A stretch of DNA of 64,000 nt from Tausonia pullulans (GCA_951802195.1 OX637624.1:930001-994000), one strand, 5' to 3'; shown: positions 45,247 through 57,883, numbered from the stretch's first letter. Notes: generated by a model from the letters alone, not told the origin. Translations and numbers: made by a program.

Positions 45247-46556
45247 TGCAAATGATTTTCCTGCTAGCCTTTTGCTTTATAAACCCATGCCCGCCCGGGT
45301 CATTATGGGCTTCGTCCATTCACTTCACGACTCCACTTCCGCAGTCCTATCGATGACCCTCGACATGTTTTTTGAGATGTCACTAGCACGAAAGCTTCGG
45401 ATGGGTCTCAATACGACATTTTAAAATTCAAGCAACCTGCGGAGGCCGGGCGTAGTTGTCGCAGCAGCCTCTCTTTCGTCGTGATCATATCGTCCACTTT
45501 ATTCTCTCCCCCGCATTCACATCTGTGTGCGAATGTCTCGATCATATGCATGCCCACCTCCCGGACATAGCCCGGGATCGGGTTCCCTTCCCTTCTCCTT
45601 TTCAGTCACCGGTGAGGGTATTGATGAGCCGACGTGAATTTCTGTCTTGCGGCCTTTCATACGAAGTTTGCCCGCTTTCTTCGTATCTGCACGCTTGTCC
45701 CCGCCGAGCCGCGCGCGACTCATGCATGTGCTTGTTTCAGCCCTGACCTGCCCGCCTGTTCGCCCTTTTCTTGTTTCGTTTCGTGTAACGCAACATATGA
45801 GTGTCTTTCGCGATCTACAGAAAGAAATTAGATCATCTTTTTGAGAATGAGCGCATGGGGCATGGGGAGTCTGGAGCGAGCACGAAGCTGAGCCCGGCCG
45901 CGGCACTGACGACATGTTCCGCGCTTCAACCGGTTGTCTGATCAGATCAAAGATCAAACGTTCCTCAGCTCTTAATCTGCTCCGGATTTAGACTTGCCAA
46001 GAGAAAGATCTCCGAAGCCGCGGCCTTCAAACCTCGGGCGGAGAGGCCGGGGAAGAAAGAAGGCAGAGGAAACCCTTGGGATCTCAGCCGACGTCAGAAG
46101 GAAAGTGAAGAGGAAGATGTCCGTCCGTTCTGTCTCTTGCTCAAACTCCCTCTCCTGGATGCGCGCGCACTGTTCTCCGCTCCCACAGCGGTCTCCTTCT
46201 CTCGGATGTCCCTACTCTGCCCGCCCATCGGACGAAGGAGACGAAGGCGTCTCAGGCGTCTCAAGGCTTCTCAAGCGTCTCAAGGCTTCTCGTCTTATTC
46301 TAACTCCGTCTACCCCAGACCCCGCACGACCACAGTATCTATCAGTTGGCCCGGGCGGCATCTGTTTCTCCTTCACCTCACTTTGCAATCTTTCGCGGCC
46401 GCTTTAGGGTGTCCTCTCCCCGTCCCAGTCTGATAAAAAGATCCCCATTCTCTCCTCTCTTGCCTGATTTCTCAGGTTCTTTCTTCCCTTCATCCACCTC
46501 CTCCTTTTCCCGCTTTTTCCTTCCTCTTCTTTCCTTCTTCGACAGGCATCTCCACC
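45247..46556. other. Intergenic between the NADH dehydrogenase and ferric reductase genes
   Basis: 1.3 kb with no exon recognised. It holds a short decamer repeat near 46245 and a CT-rich leader directly before the reductase ATG. Confidence 0.5.
46245..46292. repeat. Imperfect tandem decamer, AGGC(G/T)TCTCA x5
   Basis: Five head-to-tail copies (9 to 10 bp each) lie about 265 bp before the reductase start codon. They differ by G/T at position 5 and one deletion. Confidence 0.7.
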
Positions 46557-49438
46557 ATGGACGTCGCCGCCTCCATCGTAGTCAACAGCTTCGCTCACAA
46601 CGGTGGCTCCTACGATCACAGCAGTAGCTCCAACGCGACCTCCTCAAGCAACTCGACCACCATCAGCGGAGGCGGGTCAAGCAACTCAACCTCCATGTCC
46701 GGGAGCAAGTCAAACAATTCCACAAGCTCTTCTACTAAGGACACCCAGGCAACCAACGGGAAAAACAACAATAAGTCAGTATCGATTACTCTGTGGCTGT
46801 CTCGCGTTTGTGCCTTCGGCTGATACCCCCGGTCTCCGTGTGCCGCCCTTAGCAAGGGGCGTCGCATCGATGACGACCTCAAGTACATGTGGTACATTAT
46901 CACAGCCGTCACCAGCTTCCTCATCCTCCTCTACCTCACCCGCCTCACCTACAACTTCATCCGCAAGCGCAGAGCCCTCGCCGCCCGTCGCAAGCAAGCT
47001 GCATCGGAAAAGGCGGACGGAGTTGTCGCCGAGACAACCGTCAGTGGCAATCAGGTCATGGCTGGCAGCTACCTGGGCGCCGCTATCACTGCGTATCGTC
47101 AACAGTTCCTCTGGCGCGAGTGGGCAATCGGCATGTGGAAACAGTCTCCATCTGAGGCTTTCTTCTCAGCTAGCTATCTCGCGGCGATGCTTGCGCTCGG
47201 CCTCTGGGACCGTGAGTAATATCGATCTCCATCTACTCTTCCTTTCTCGCGTCGGTTCACTGAAGGGGGTTTTCTTTGATGCGCTAGTCCCTCTCGACGA
47301 GCCTCTCAAAAAGCAGGCGAAAGTTGTCGGCAACAAGTGCGGCGAGCTCGTCTACTGTCAGCTCCCCTTCATCGTTGGGCTCGCGGGCAAAAACAACGTC
47401 ATAAGCTGTTAGTTGTCGATCAGAGTCTTTCTATCTCTTCCCTCTTTGACCAAGATCACTCTCAACAGACATGACTGGTATCTCGTATGAGAAGGTAGGA
47501 CCTCTCGAGGCGAATGGAACGCACAGGACGTCGATCCTGACTTGAAACTGCATATCTTATTCAGCTCAACTTCCTTCACCGTTCCGCCGGCCGGGCTGCT
47601 CTTATCCTCTCTTGGATCCACACCGTCGCTCGCGGCATGATTATTCCGTTAGTTGAATCATCATCCTTGCCATTTCGAGTGTTGTCGGAACTGATGCCTT
47701 CAGTTTATATACAGCATGAAGGGCAAGCACGCTATTACCACCTGGGAGATGCAGATGGGTGTCGTTGCCCTCATTGGTGCGTCGCAATGATCTGCTTAAT
47801 CCGACCAAGCCGCTCGTTCTAATCCCGCTCTAATCTTCTCGCACCAGCTCAATCTCTCCTTACTGGATTCTCCATCAAGGCTTGGCTCCCGCGGCTGTCC
47901 TACGAGCTCTTTATCCTCTCGCATGTCCTCTTTGCCCTGTGAGTGAACACCGACTGGTTCGCTGTGACGCAGTTTGACTCACATCTGACCATCACGGTAT
48001 TTCGTAGCCTCTTCATCATCGGCTGCTGGGCGCACTGGGCTCCTCAGAGTTACTGGATCCTCCCCGCTCTGGTCATCTGTCAGTCGAATCGACTCTCTAC
48101 TCCCGGGATGCCTGAGGAATAGCGAAACTGACCGTTTTGTTTCGCAACAACAGGGTCATTCGACCGTGTCGCCCGCCTTATCCGTACAGTCCTCATCAAC
48201 AAGCTCTGGCTCTCTTTCGCCTCCAAGACCGACAAGCCAACGACTGGAACCGTTGAAGTCATACCTGGCCCGGCTCTCAAGCTCACACTCAGCCGGTCTG
48301 TCTCGTGGACGCCTGGCCAGCATGCGTTCATTGTCTGCCCGTCCGTTTCGCGCTTCCGTTAGTCGTCTTTCCAACTCTTTCATCCACCTCTGTCTTTACA
48401 ACTGGCTAATCGTGCCATATTCAGCGCTTGAGTCGCACCCTTTCACCATCGCCTCAATCCCTTCGCACGATAGCACCCAGCTCTCGGCGCCGACCTTCCT
48501 CATTTGCGCCCGCGACGGCTTCACCGGCCGCCTCCTCGCTCTCGCCCAGGAGAACGGGGGCAAGGTCGAGGTTCCCTGCTGGTTCGACGGACCCTACGGT
48601 TCCTGCCACTCGCTCTCCAGTTTCAGTGCTGCGGTCCTCGTCTCTGGTCCGTTATCCAATTTCAAATTACATGAGCCTAGCAAATCTAACGCCTATTTTT
48701 CGTTTTTTTAAACGTCTACAGGTGGAAGTGGAGTTGCCTACACTCTTCCCCAGCTCCAAGAGATCGTCCGTCAGGCCAAGCTCGGCCAGACCGCCGTCCG
48801 CGTCGTTACCTTTGTCTGGATCATCCGTACCGTCGGTGAGTCGCGTCTTTCCGTCTCCCAAACATCTTGGTAGACTCAACTGACGAGCGCGCGTGTCCTG
48901 CAGAGCACATGCACTGGATTTCCTCAACACTTCAGTCCCTTCTCGCCGAATGCCCTCCTTCACTTGTTATTGACCTCAAGATTCACGTCACCTTCTCCGA
49001 CCCCTCCCCCACCACCGCCGCCATCCCCGTCCTCGGCGCCAGCGCCGACGCGAGCGGCCGCACGACGCCCACGACCTCTGACGGCTCGACCTCGGAGAAC
49101 TCGGATTCTCTCAAGTTCGACGAGAAAGTCACTGAATTTGGGTCGAACGCCCCGCTCGCCTACATCAAGGGCCGCCCGGACATGGAGGTCGTTCTCCGAG
49201 ATGCGATTCGGGACGCTCGGGGATCAGTCGGTGTCAGGGGTACGTCCCCTCATCTTTCTGCAATTCATCTGCACCGATGCTGACCTCCTGCTCTCTCTTC
49301 CACCCAGTCTGCGGTCCTGGTGCTCTCGCCAGCAGTGTTCGCAAGGCCCTTGTCTCCAGCTCGGCCCTTACCCTGGGAGACGTCGCGTCAGGTCGTGCTG
49401 GCGACGTCGACCTCCACGTCGAGGACTTTGGGTGGTAA
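46557..49438 (+). CDS. Ferric/cupric reductase transmembrane protein (FRE family)
   Basis: About 11 exons give some 720 residues. The N-terminus after MDVAASIVVNS is Ser/Asn-rich with several N-glycosylation sites (NAT, NST) and no clear cleaved signal, so it is probably the extracellular end. Transmembrane helices start at YMWYIITAVTSFLILLYLTR. Heme ligands lie in LNFLHRSAGRAALILSWIHT and LSYELFILSHVLF, with HW after it. The cytosolic part has the FAD motif HPFTIASIP and NADPH motifs VLVSGGSGVAYTLPQL and VCGPGALASSVRKAL, and ends DVDLHVEDFGW. Such enzymes pass NADPH electrons across the membrane to reduce Fe(III) or Cu(II) for uptake. No permease or multicopper oxidase is adjacent. A Ser/Thr-rich insert (PTTSDGSTSENSDSLKFD) sits in the NADPH domain. 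Confidence 0.92.
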
Positions 49439-50321
49439 AAAAGAGACTGCAAATACTTAGAGAATACGAGCCTGTCGCTGAGGAAGGAGGACAGATCGGC
49501 GAGCGGGCATGACGAATGAACGACCGAGAATGACTGCTCTCTCCCTCTCCACGAGCTGCCGACTGGAGCAGCTCTGTTACTCTGTTCTTTTCCTGGCGAG
49601 TTGATGATGTTGTGTCTTGACTTAGAGATTACTCATTTCTTCCGATGATGAAATAAATGACTCAAATGTATATCACAAGATACTTAAGAACAAGACCAGA
49701 TGAACCAAAGAAGGCGGATGCCGCTACTTGAGAATCAGAAAGAGAAAGACAAAGAGAAGTGAAGCAGGAAAAGGAGGCTGAGTCTGAAGGCCAAATGTTT
49801 AAGTCGAAACCACGTAATTGACAACGAACCAGAACAGACGGTGCGATGCAAAGGAATGCTGCTAGTGTTGACCAGGGGAATTGGAGCTGGGGGGACTCGG
49901 CCTGACCTAGGGGGTGAGAGCAAGAGCGGGGTTAAGGACAAAGCCGAGAGGCGAGTTAATGGTCGCCTGAAATGAGATGAGAAGAAGAAGAGTTAGAATG
50001 GGTACCGCTTGAGGAGAAAGCGCGCGCGCCGCGGCCACGAAACACGCAACTTGTTCGAAGTAATTCTAGTCATGGGCGAGATGCAGAAGGAGGCCGGCTG
50101 CTGGCCGGGACTGGCGGCGGGACGCATGTCCCGGCGTCGACGTCCTGCCCAGGATAGGTGGGCCAGAGAGGGGCCGGACTGACAGCAAGCGGCGAAGCAG
50201 GAGGACAGTGAGGACAGTGCAGGTAACACAGCGATGAGGGGGACGGCAGAGAAGGCGAGATTTGTGGCGGGCTGGCTCTAGACATGGGAGTAGACAATGG
50301 CAATTCGCAAGGGGAGAGAGG
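49439..50321. other. Intergenic, convergent 3' ends
   Basis: The reductase and HMG-box genes end toward each other. AATAAA-like polyadenylation signals are possible near 49650. No gene recognised. Confidence 0.5.
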
Positions 50322-53300
50322 CTAGGACCGTCCGCTGGAGGAGGAGGCGGACTTTGAGGACGAGTGCGTAGGTCGGCGCAAGCGGATCTTCGGTTGCTCC
50401 TGCAAGCTGAAGCTACGAGAGTGTGCCTGGTGGTAGCGGCGAGGCTGAGAGAGCAGGTTGTATGGGCGGTGCAAGGAACTAGGCTCATGCCCCTGGCTAA
50501 TCCCAGGAGGGCTGAACTCTGGGACCCCCGGATATGGTGTAGGCAGTGTTGGCGCGTCCTTGGAAAGCGGAGGTGAAACACCGCAAAATGCGTAGTAGGA
50601 GTAGTCCGGGTCGGTGCAGTATGGCTCGTCAGATTGAATTGGGAGGGGGCCCAGGCGATGAAGAGGAGGAGGAGGGAGAGGAGATGGGAAAGTGAGAAGA
50701 GGCGGAGGAGGAGCCAAATAATGAAGAGGCGGAGTGGGAATATGACTGCTAGTTGGCACCGAGTGAGAGTACGGCGATTGCGCTGTTGAGTCCCAGACTG
50801 GCGCCGTCGAAGCGGGTCTAGGATTCGGCTCGCCGATGGAGAACGTGACCTCATGAGGGGATTCGAGCCAGTCCATGGGGGTGCAAGCGCCGTACATGCT
50901 TCCACCGTAAGCCTCCCTGTGAGAGTCCAAGCGAGGCGAAGCAGGTGGAGGAGGAGCAAAAGTGGGGCCGGTTGAATTGAAGTAGGCCTGCTCGGCCTCG
51001 ACGGGGTCCGCAGGGTCCAACGGAGCTGGAGATTGATTCGACAACGATGAGTGATTTCTCGCTGGGTCAGGACCGAACCCCTCGTCGCCGCGGGTGCTCG
51101 GCCCAAGGTGGAAGCGAGTAGGGGACTCTGGGAGCTCGGCAAAGTACGCCGTGCCTGGCATGTAGCCCCCGGCGTCAAGGGAAATCCAGGCAGGCACGGC
51201 GATGCCGTCTTCGTCGATGACGTCCCACTCGTAATCGTGCCAGTCGTAGCGGCCATCGTCCTCATCAGGAAGGTCCAGCGACAATTCGATCTTGGAGCGA
51301 GGAAGAACAAGACCTGTGTGCGGCAAGACTTCACTTGCGGTCGCTCCCCGATAGACCTCAATGGGTTCCCTGACCCAATTGGCTGGATGGATGACAAGCT
51401 CGGCTTTGGCATCTGAGATGGGCTCGTCCGCAGGAGTACAGCCTCTGACATAGGGGCCAGCCTCCTGAGGACTGAAGGAAAGACCAGGGTACGAGAGAGC
51501 TTCGACATCGGCCCTAAGGCCAGGGTTCTCGCTGCCCTTCTTTTTGTCCTCTTCCGACTTGGAAGGAGGCAGCATTGATGGTGGCGCCCGCTGCGTGACC
51601 GGCCGGGCAGTCGCGTGTCTGATCTTGTCGGAGTTAGGCGTGAGAGATTGATGGTCCTGAATGAATAACGGTCCGACCAGCAAGGGTTTAGCTAGCTGGC
51701 ATAGTTGAACGAGGGTGCGAGTCCTGTCGTCTCACCAGCATCACCACCCCCGGCGTCGGATCGTGAGGACCCATGCTGCCTGGCTTGTTCAGCGACCCTT
51801 GCCCATAAGAAATATTCAAGATATCATTTGGTACTGGGCTATCGCCTGCAAGGGTGCTCTCCTGGTCGGCCTCGCTCTTGCCCTCCGAAGAGCCAGCCCC
51901 AGTCGAATCTCTCGACTCGAACTTACATCCTGACGAGGAAACGATACTTAGAGGGGCCATGGTCAAGCCCGGTGAGGCTGGAGTCGTGCGAGGGGGAGAA
52001 CACACCGGCTCGTTGTGGACATCCATCTTAGTGCGTGCCAGGTCGGATGTGACTGGAGTAGGACTGCGGATTGTCGTGGATGTGCTAGGCGCAGTCCCGG
52101 GCTCGTTCCCGACGGCGGACGTTAAAGGCGTTAAAGGCTTGATCGAGTCCTTCGCCCCCTTCAAATCCTGTTTCACCCGCATCCCCGGCTTGAACTTGTA
52201 GGATGGGTACTTGCGCTGATGCTACACGCACAGGCAAGACTTCCTATCGTCAGCGTCCAAGAATTTCGGCAGCGTTTCAGATCTTGACGGACCTCGGCTT
52301 TCCGGAGTAAGCTCTGTCGCGCAAATATGTCCTTGATCTCCTTGCTCTCGTTCTTCCACATATGGGCGATGAGCTTGCCCACATCGGCCTTCAGAAGCCC
52401 CTCTCCGTCGCCCATCTCCTTTGGAAACGGAAACTCTCGGCCAGCTTCCTTGGCCTGGCGGATAAGTTCGAGTGTGTGCAGCCGATAGAGGATCCACGAA
52501 TTGGGCGGCCGAGGCGGTTGCTGGCCGTTGACGCCGATTCCGCCTGAAGCTTCAAAGAGGAGGTCGCGCTTTTGGGCCCTTGTGAGAGGGCGTCGTGTGA
52601 CTTTACCGGGAGGGTGGGCGGTGGCACTGGGCGAAGGGGGTGGGTGAAAGATCGACGAGCCATGGGGAGACAGCTGATGTGGTGGATGATAAACATGAGG
52701 GGCGGAGTGGGAAGGCAGCGGGGGGAAAAGAGGATGGGGGAGAGAGAAAGAGGGGTAAGAAATTTGAGGTAGTAGATGATTGTAGCGGAGAGGAGGGGGT
52801 TGTTGAGGTCCGAGACGGGAAAATATACGACGGCCACCGGCTCTTGCGCTAGCAGGACCGCGGGAGGCGTTCGACGATATGTGACCATCTGATGACGAGC
52901 CAAATGGTGAGGACGACTGACACGGTGGGATGGGCGTCGCGACCTGGTGTTGAGGACCGACAACCCGCTTCGATGACGTTGGCAAATTGAGGGCGCAGGC
53001 AGAGAATGCACCCTGGGTCGAGATCGTAGTGTGGACAAAAGTGCCTGCGTCCACGTTGCAATCGCGGTCGTCAACCGCCCCTCTTCCGATTTGACTGACC
53101 TGCTGCGAAGAGCTAGATCTCGATGAGGGGTCGACGCCTACACTCTGTGGCGGTTGAGCTTGGGCGGAGTGTGATCGTCGGCTGTGCTGGTTGTTGGCGA
53201 CCATGGCGCCATCTCCACATGTCGAGGACCACGAGATCTACAAGCGAGAAACAAGGACGAAAGCCGGTCAGTTCTCCACTCTTCGTGGGGCGAGAAAAAC

Positions 53301-54000
53301 TTAGATGCAGGAGGCCTTCGTCTTGCGAGAGAGGAAGGGAAAGACCCCGACCTATTGCAAAGTATGAGATCAGATGACCGACGCACCTCAGTCGTGCGAC
53401 AGGACGAGCCTTCCCAGGAACCGCCCGCCGGCTGGCGAGTTTCATCTGAGGACCCAACATGAGGGGCAGGAGCGGCGGCAGGTATTGAGGCCGCTTGCCT
53501 TGGCCAAACAGTTCGTTCAGCCGAGGAAGATGCACGAGCATCAGGCTGGAGAAAAGCGTATGTATCGGTCAGTTTGCAGGAGCGAGATAGAGAGGCCACA
53601 CCGCCTATCTCAGCTCACGCACTGTACTGGTGCTACTGCTATCAGAAGCTCGACGCGGCTGGGCGACAAGTAGAGGAGGGTGAAGCAGCCCCTCAGATAC
53701 TCCGCCGCCGGCCCCCGCCGCCTGTCGCCGAGTACGGATGCGAAGGTTCTCCAAGCTGGTAACGACTGGCCCGGCCGCTGGCGAAGGTGCGATGGAGGAG
53801 AAGGAGGAGGAAGAGACCTTGGGCAAGGGAGGACGAGTCGCCGTCGTCGTTGGCCGTGAGAGGGAGGAGGACGAGATGACGCGATGCGACGAGGACGAGG
53901 CGGCTGTCTTCTTCGGCAACAGGTGCTGCTGCTGCTGCTCGTCGCCTTGAAGACTACTTAACGAGGGGTATAAGAGCCTTGACGCGCCTGGGGCGGCCAT
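50322..54000 (-). CDS. HMG-box transcription factor, MATA/Ste11-like
   Basis: Five exons keep frame: from 54000 (MAAPGASRLLYPSLS), a 60-residue exon ending CRTTE, a long exon from ISWSSTCGDGAMVANN, a middle exon from HQRKYPSYKFKP to about 51730, and the last from about 51658. The total is near 1100 residues. The only clear domain is an HMG box of the fungal mating-type class: RPPNSWILYRLHTLELIR, then an insert of about 20 residues, ADVGKLIAHMWKNESKEIKD, FARQSLLRKAE and HQRKYPSYKFKP. This class binds ATTGT-like DNA and includes Ste11, Prf1 and Mat proteins that run mating and pheromone response. The rest is Pro/Ser/His-rich and disordered. A shorter start (53204, MVANNQHSRR) is possible. Role in mating is inference; no pheromone or receptor gene is in the window. 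Confidence 0.82.
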
Positions 54001-54405
54001 TCAAGAGGAAGGACGGGCGATGGGCAAGAAGGTTAGATGTTGGAGGAGAAAGAAGATGTGCAAGGTTAGCCGAGGCTAACGGCGAAATGCTTGATCGAAG
54101 ACCTTTTCGGCTCTCACTCGCTCGCTTCCTTGCTCCATAGCCTGCCCCTAACTCGGAAGGAAAACCACTCGGGCGTTTCGACTTCCTCTCCGATCATCCC
54201 GGACGGTGTGGGGCCTTCCCGGCCGGCCTTGTGGCGTTTTGTTCTGATCCTCACATGGGTCTCAAGCCAGTGCGGAGAAAATGAGAGGTTGAGCAAGCGA
54301 GAAACAATAAGCCATCTGAGCCAGCTGATCCATCTAGTTCTGAGTCTGGTGAGATAATGACCGTGCCTTTAAGCACAGCTTGCTTCCCCCACTCCCCTGG
54401 CGGAG

Positions 54406-54876
54406 TTGACTGTGGCGGCCCCCTTTTTTAGCCGAAGAGAAAGAAGGCAAGAAGGACCAGCGAGCAAGATAGCCGAAGTTAGGTTAGGTGCAACAGGAGC
54501 TTCCGGGCCGGTCTTCTTCCCCACAAAGCGGCAGCCTCTTTTTCTCTGCTTTTCCATTGGCATGGTATCGAATGGCGCAGGCATCGATAATGGCATGCTC
54601 AATCGTTCCAGCCCGTCTACTTCTGCTGCAGAAGCCGCAGAATTAGAGAGGGCTAAAAGACGCGCGATTCAGATCAATCCTCCTTCTCCATATCTTGCCC
54701 ATCCTTGGCGCTTCTTGGGCCCGGCCCGCAACAAGCTTAGTAAACGTGCGGACCTCCTACCTGGAAGAGGTAAGTATATTGACCAGCTCTTAGTGTCGTT
54801 GATCTTCTCAGTGGGTCCGGTCCCGGGAAATAAGGAGCGAAGGGAAGTGAGAAGGTTGGCTTCTTTTTGTACGTAA
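54406..54876 (+). CDS. Unrecognised open frame of 156 codons (doubtful)
   Basis: A continuous frame. An inner start (MVSNGAGIDNGMLNRSS) leads to a charged segment (AAEAAELERAKRRAIQ) and INPPSPYLAHPWRFLGPARN. I recognise no family, signal peptide or helix. Third positions are less C-rich than in the sure genes nearby, which argues against a conserved gene. It may be a species-specific small protein, the remnant of something older, or chance. Confidence 0.15.
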   Translation: MTVAAPFFSRRERRQEGPASKIAEVRLGATGASGPVFFPTKRQPLFLCFSIGMVSNGAGIDNGMLNRSSPSTSAAEAAELERAKRRAIQINPPSPYLAHPWRFLGPARNKLSKRADLLPGRGKYIDQLLVSLIFSVGPVPGNKERREVRRLASFCT

Positions 54877-54998
54877 GTCATGGTTCAAGCGTAGAAAATT
54901 ATATGACCTTATGGGATACAGCGAGCGGAAGCAATGAGGGTGGGCATTGGGACAGTAGTCACATCAGTTTGACTCAGGCCATTATCGTCAAACCCCCG

Positions 54999-55006
54999 TA
55001 TAAAAG
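54999..55006 (+). promoter_or_regulatory. TATA-like box without an obvious gene
   Basis: TATAAAAG sits in a GC-rich context, followed by a purine-rich then CT-rich leader-like stretch. No coding exon follows before the minus-strand cyclophilin gene, so the transcript, if any, is unknown. Confidence 0.25.
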
Positions 55007-55932
55007 AGAAAGGAGGAGAGCGAGGTAGACCGTAGGGCGGAAGCGACCGATCTCGACCTTGTCGTCGTCGTCCTCCCGCCATCTTGTGCTTCTTGGCTTT
55101 TCTCAGGGCGCTGTCTCTCTCTCGCCCGTGCTCATTGAGGAGGTAAACTAGGAGCAGTCGCAGTAGACTATACGTAGCAAAATGTCCTGGGAGAAGAGGG
55201 CGGAGGAGATGAGTGCTTGGTTATGCCAGCTACGGACTGCGACTCCGCAAGGATAGCACAGCTTCTTCGTCATCCGAGTGCTTCCACTTGCTCGCTCACG
55301 CGTTACCCATGAAAGAGCAATACGAGCTATAATATAAACAGCTCAATACTGCATATTAGCAAGCAAAGTATCAACACCGCAGAGAAATGCAGGGATAGAA
55401 GTCCCCACTCTCCCTAACTTCCTTTCTCACCATTTTCTTTCACCGACAATCCCCAGTGAGCCTGATTTTCTCCTTTAATCCATGCACGCTTTTCCCGTCT
55501 TGATTATCACTGCCAACCTTTGATCTCTCGCTCCCAAGGCTCCTGGAACCCACGTAGCCTTTCAAACTCGTCCTGCATGAGGACAGACGTACCCGATAGC
55601 CTTCCTGGACTGTCTGGGCCTCTTGGTCTAACCTCAACTGTGCTTAGTTCACGAACGAGGGGAAATGAAAGGAGTTGAATGAGGGAAAGGGAACGATCGA
55701 GTGGAGCGTCTGACAGGGGTGGAGCTGGCTGCCTTCTGACCTCTAACTCCCGCTCAGATCTGTCTTGTCATTCCTGTCTGTCTCTTCGCTCGTCTTATTC
55801 TTCTCACTATCCCTGCATGATATGCATGCGTGTATGCATTCTTGCTTCCTTTCTCCCTCACCTCTTATCGAGAGCGAGAGCGACAGAGAGGCCCACCAGC
55901 GGCCCCTTTGATTGCCCCAAGACAAGCCATTT

Positions 55933-57122
55933 CTAATCCTGATCGGTTGTCTCGGACGCCTTGTGGATCTTGACGTCCACCCTCGGTCTTAAAAGAAGGA
56001 AGGAGTCAAGGATCGAGTGCGTCAGTCCAGAGGGAAGGAGAGCAACTGAGGGGCGAGGGCAGAAGAGGCGGACAGGCGTACCTGTCGTGTCCGTCTACAC
56101 TGACGGCTCCGAGTCTGGGAACATGCAATGCGATGTAGCCAACACGTCAGTAAATGTAAAGTAGAGTTGTATTGAGGAGCGATAGAGTGAAAGAAAGCAC
56201 CTTTGGACCACCTTCATCCCCTTGAGCACCCGCCCAAAGATCGTGTGCTTACCGTCGAGGAAGGGCGTCGGAGCGAGGGTGATCTAATCCAAGTGACAAT
56301 CTCAGTTAAGGTGAAGAAAAAGCTGAAGCGAGGTGATCTCACAAAGAACTGGGAGCCTGAGGGAAAGGTCAGTAGGGGCGGAGCGGGGAATGCCGAAGTT
56401 AACGACGCGTCCATGTTGTAAGACCGACAGTCGCATCGATGCTCAAATCGCTTCCACATAGAATGGAGCCTCACCGTTGGTATTTGGACCGCTGAAGGGA
56501 GACAGTACAGCGGGAGGAACCAGAAAACAACATCAGTGAGCCGACGCCCCCTCAGCTGAACCAACGCCAAGTGACACACGAGTTGGCCATGGCAAGAATC
56601 CCAGCGCCGGTGAACCGAAGCGAAGGATGTATCTCGTCGGCAAACTTCTCTCCGCTGTGAGTGGTCAAGCGAGCGCATCGTCAGGTTCGATGGCCTGCGT
56701 TCGCTGTCTGTCTTACGCGTCTGACGTCGTCGTCGACGCACTAGATCGAGGTCCCGCCGCGACCCGTCCCCGTCGGGTCACCTCCTTGAATCTAGAGTCG
56801 AGATAGATGCAGTAATTTAGCCAGAGAGACCACTGTGCGCAAAAACGAGGTTGCTCGCCAAGACCGACGAACCATAAAGTCAGAAATCACGCGGTGGAAG
56901 ACGGTGCCGTTGTAGTAGCCCTGGTTAGCAAGCCCGACAAAATTCTTGACTGTCTGAATAAGGGGATGACAGGTAGTAAATGGTCAGCTTTGAGAACTCT
57001 CAGAAAGACAGATAGAAACGAAGAACAAGGACGCGACCGACTTTGGGGGCCTCGTTGACATAGAGCTCGAAAGTGATGTCACCCATCGAGGTGGCGAGCG
57101 TGACGTATTGTGGGGAAGCCAT
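55933..57122 (-). CDS. PPIL1: PPIL1-type cyclophilin (peptidyl-prolyl isomerase)
   Basis: About eight small exons give some 165 residues: [108 protein letters not shown] and [15 protein letters not shown]. Active-site residues of cyclophilins are present (FHR, Q before [14 protein letters not shown] replaced by F in PTPFLDGKH, as in many cyclophilins outside the CypA group). The short single-domain form with [18 protein letters not shown] closely matches human PPIL1 and fission yeast Cyp1, a spliceosome-associated isomerase that binds the Prp45/SKIP protein. The end reads [15 protein letters not shown]. It is divergent from the Gyp7-type gene. The many introns fit an intron-rich genome that needs the spliceosome. 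Confidence 0.92.
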
Positions 57123-57883
57123 GTTTGAGAAGGAAAGCAGAATTCAATGGATTGAAGAAGAAGGTGAGCAAGAGGGGGAGACGGTACTGGTTGGTGTCAA
57201 CTTGAGAAGCGCGACGAACACCGCGCGTCCTACGACTGTTGTCTTGACGACAGCTATTTTCCGGTATTGCGTTGATCAGCATGTTGATTTTCAGCCTGAA
57301 AATTACAAGATGATGTCGTCGATGTCCCCTTTAGAGGAAGCGAGCAAGGAGGCGAGGTGACGATGAAGGTGAGTGGGCTAACGAACAGTGAACAGCGTCG
57401 GCGGTCGCCGTCGTTGCTCTCTTCCCCCCTAGCCTCCACTCACAACTACACCCTTGTCACTCGCCTCCCTGACTCGCATACTCGCACCATGGGCGGAGGA
57501 CCACCACAGTATCACCCACACCGTACTAGCGAAAGCCCGGGCTCCCCTTCGTCGAGATCGGTCAGTCTCCCGCTCTCTTACTATCTCTCCCGAGCGAGCG
57601 GGTCGGGCCGAGTTGTTCACCATCGAGCACACGTTCACTTCCGCTATGTTCCCTCCCTCTTGGAGTGAGAGGGCGAGCTAAGCGGCCCGCACAATCATAC
57701 ATCCCTTGTGGGACGTCTGCCGTCGTCATCTGTTGATCGGTTCGGCTGCTCGCTTGCACGCGGTGCTCGGAAGCGACTCGTCACCGCAGCGCTCATCTCT
57801 TCGTTCTCGCACCGTCGCACCTCTGAGGCCTGCCTCTATCTACCACCCTGACATCCATTTATCTACTTCCTAAGTCCGGATCT
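57123..57883. other. Divergent promoter region of the cyclophilin and Gyp7-type genes
   Basis: 761 bp between start codons; CT-rich toward both. Open frames here show no family resemblance. Confidence 0.5.

Larger units (their letters stand above)
54001..55932. other. 1.9-kb intergenic region
   Basis: It holds the HMG gene's 5' flank, an unrecognised open frame (54406-54876) and a TATA-like site at 54999-55006. No RNA gene was identified. Confidence 0.45.

Noticed and set aside
50066-51508. 480-codon minus-strand open frame in a second frame of the HMG gene
   Set aside because: Low-complexity Pro/Arg/Leu/Ser shadow of the true last exon, which joins in frame to the HMG box.
55240-55275. CCGCAAGGATAGCAC looks like part of U6 snRNA (GCGCAAGGATGACACG)
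   Set aside because: U6 is highly conserved, and the ACAGAGA and AGATTAGCATGG blocks are missing upstream; chance likeness.
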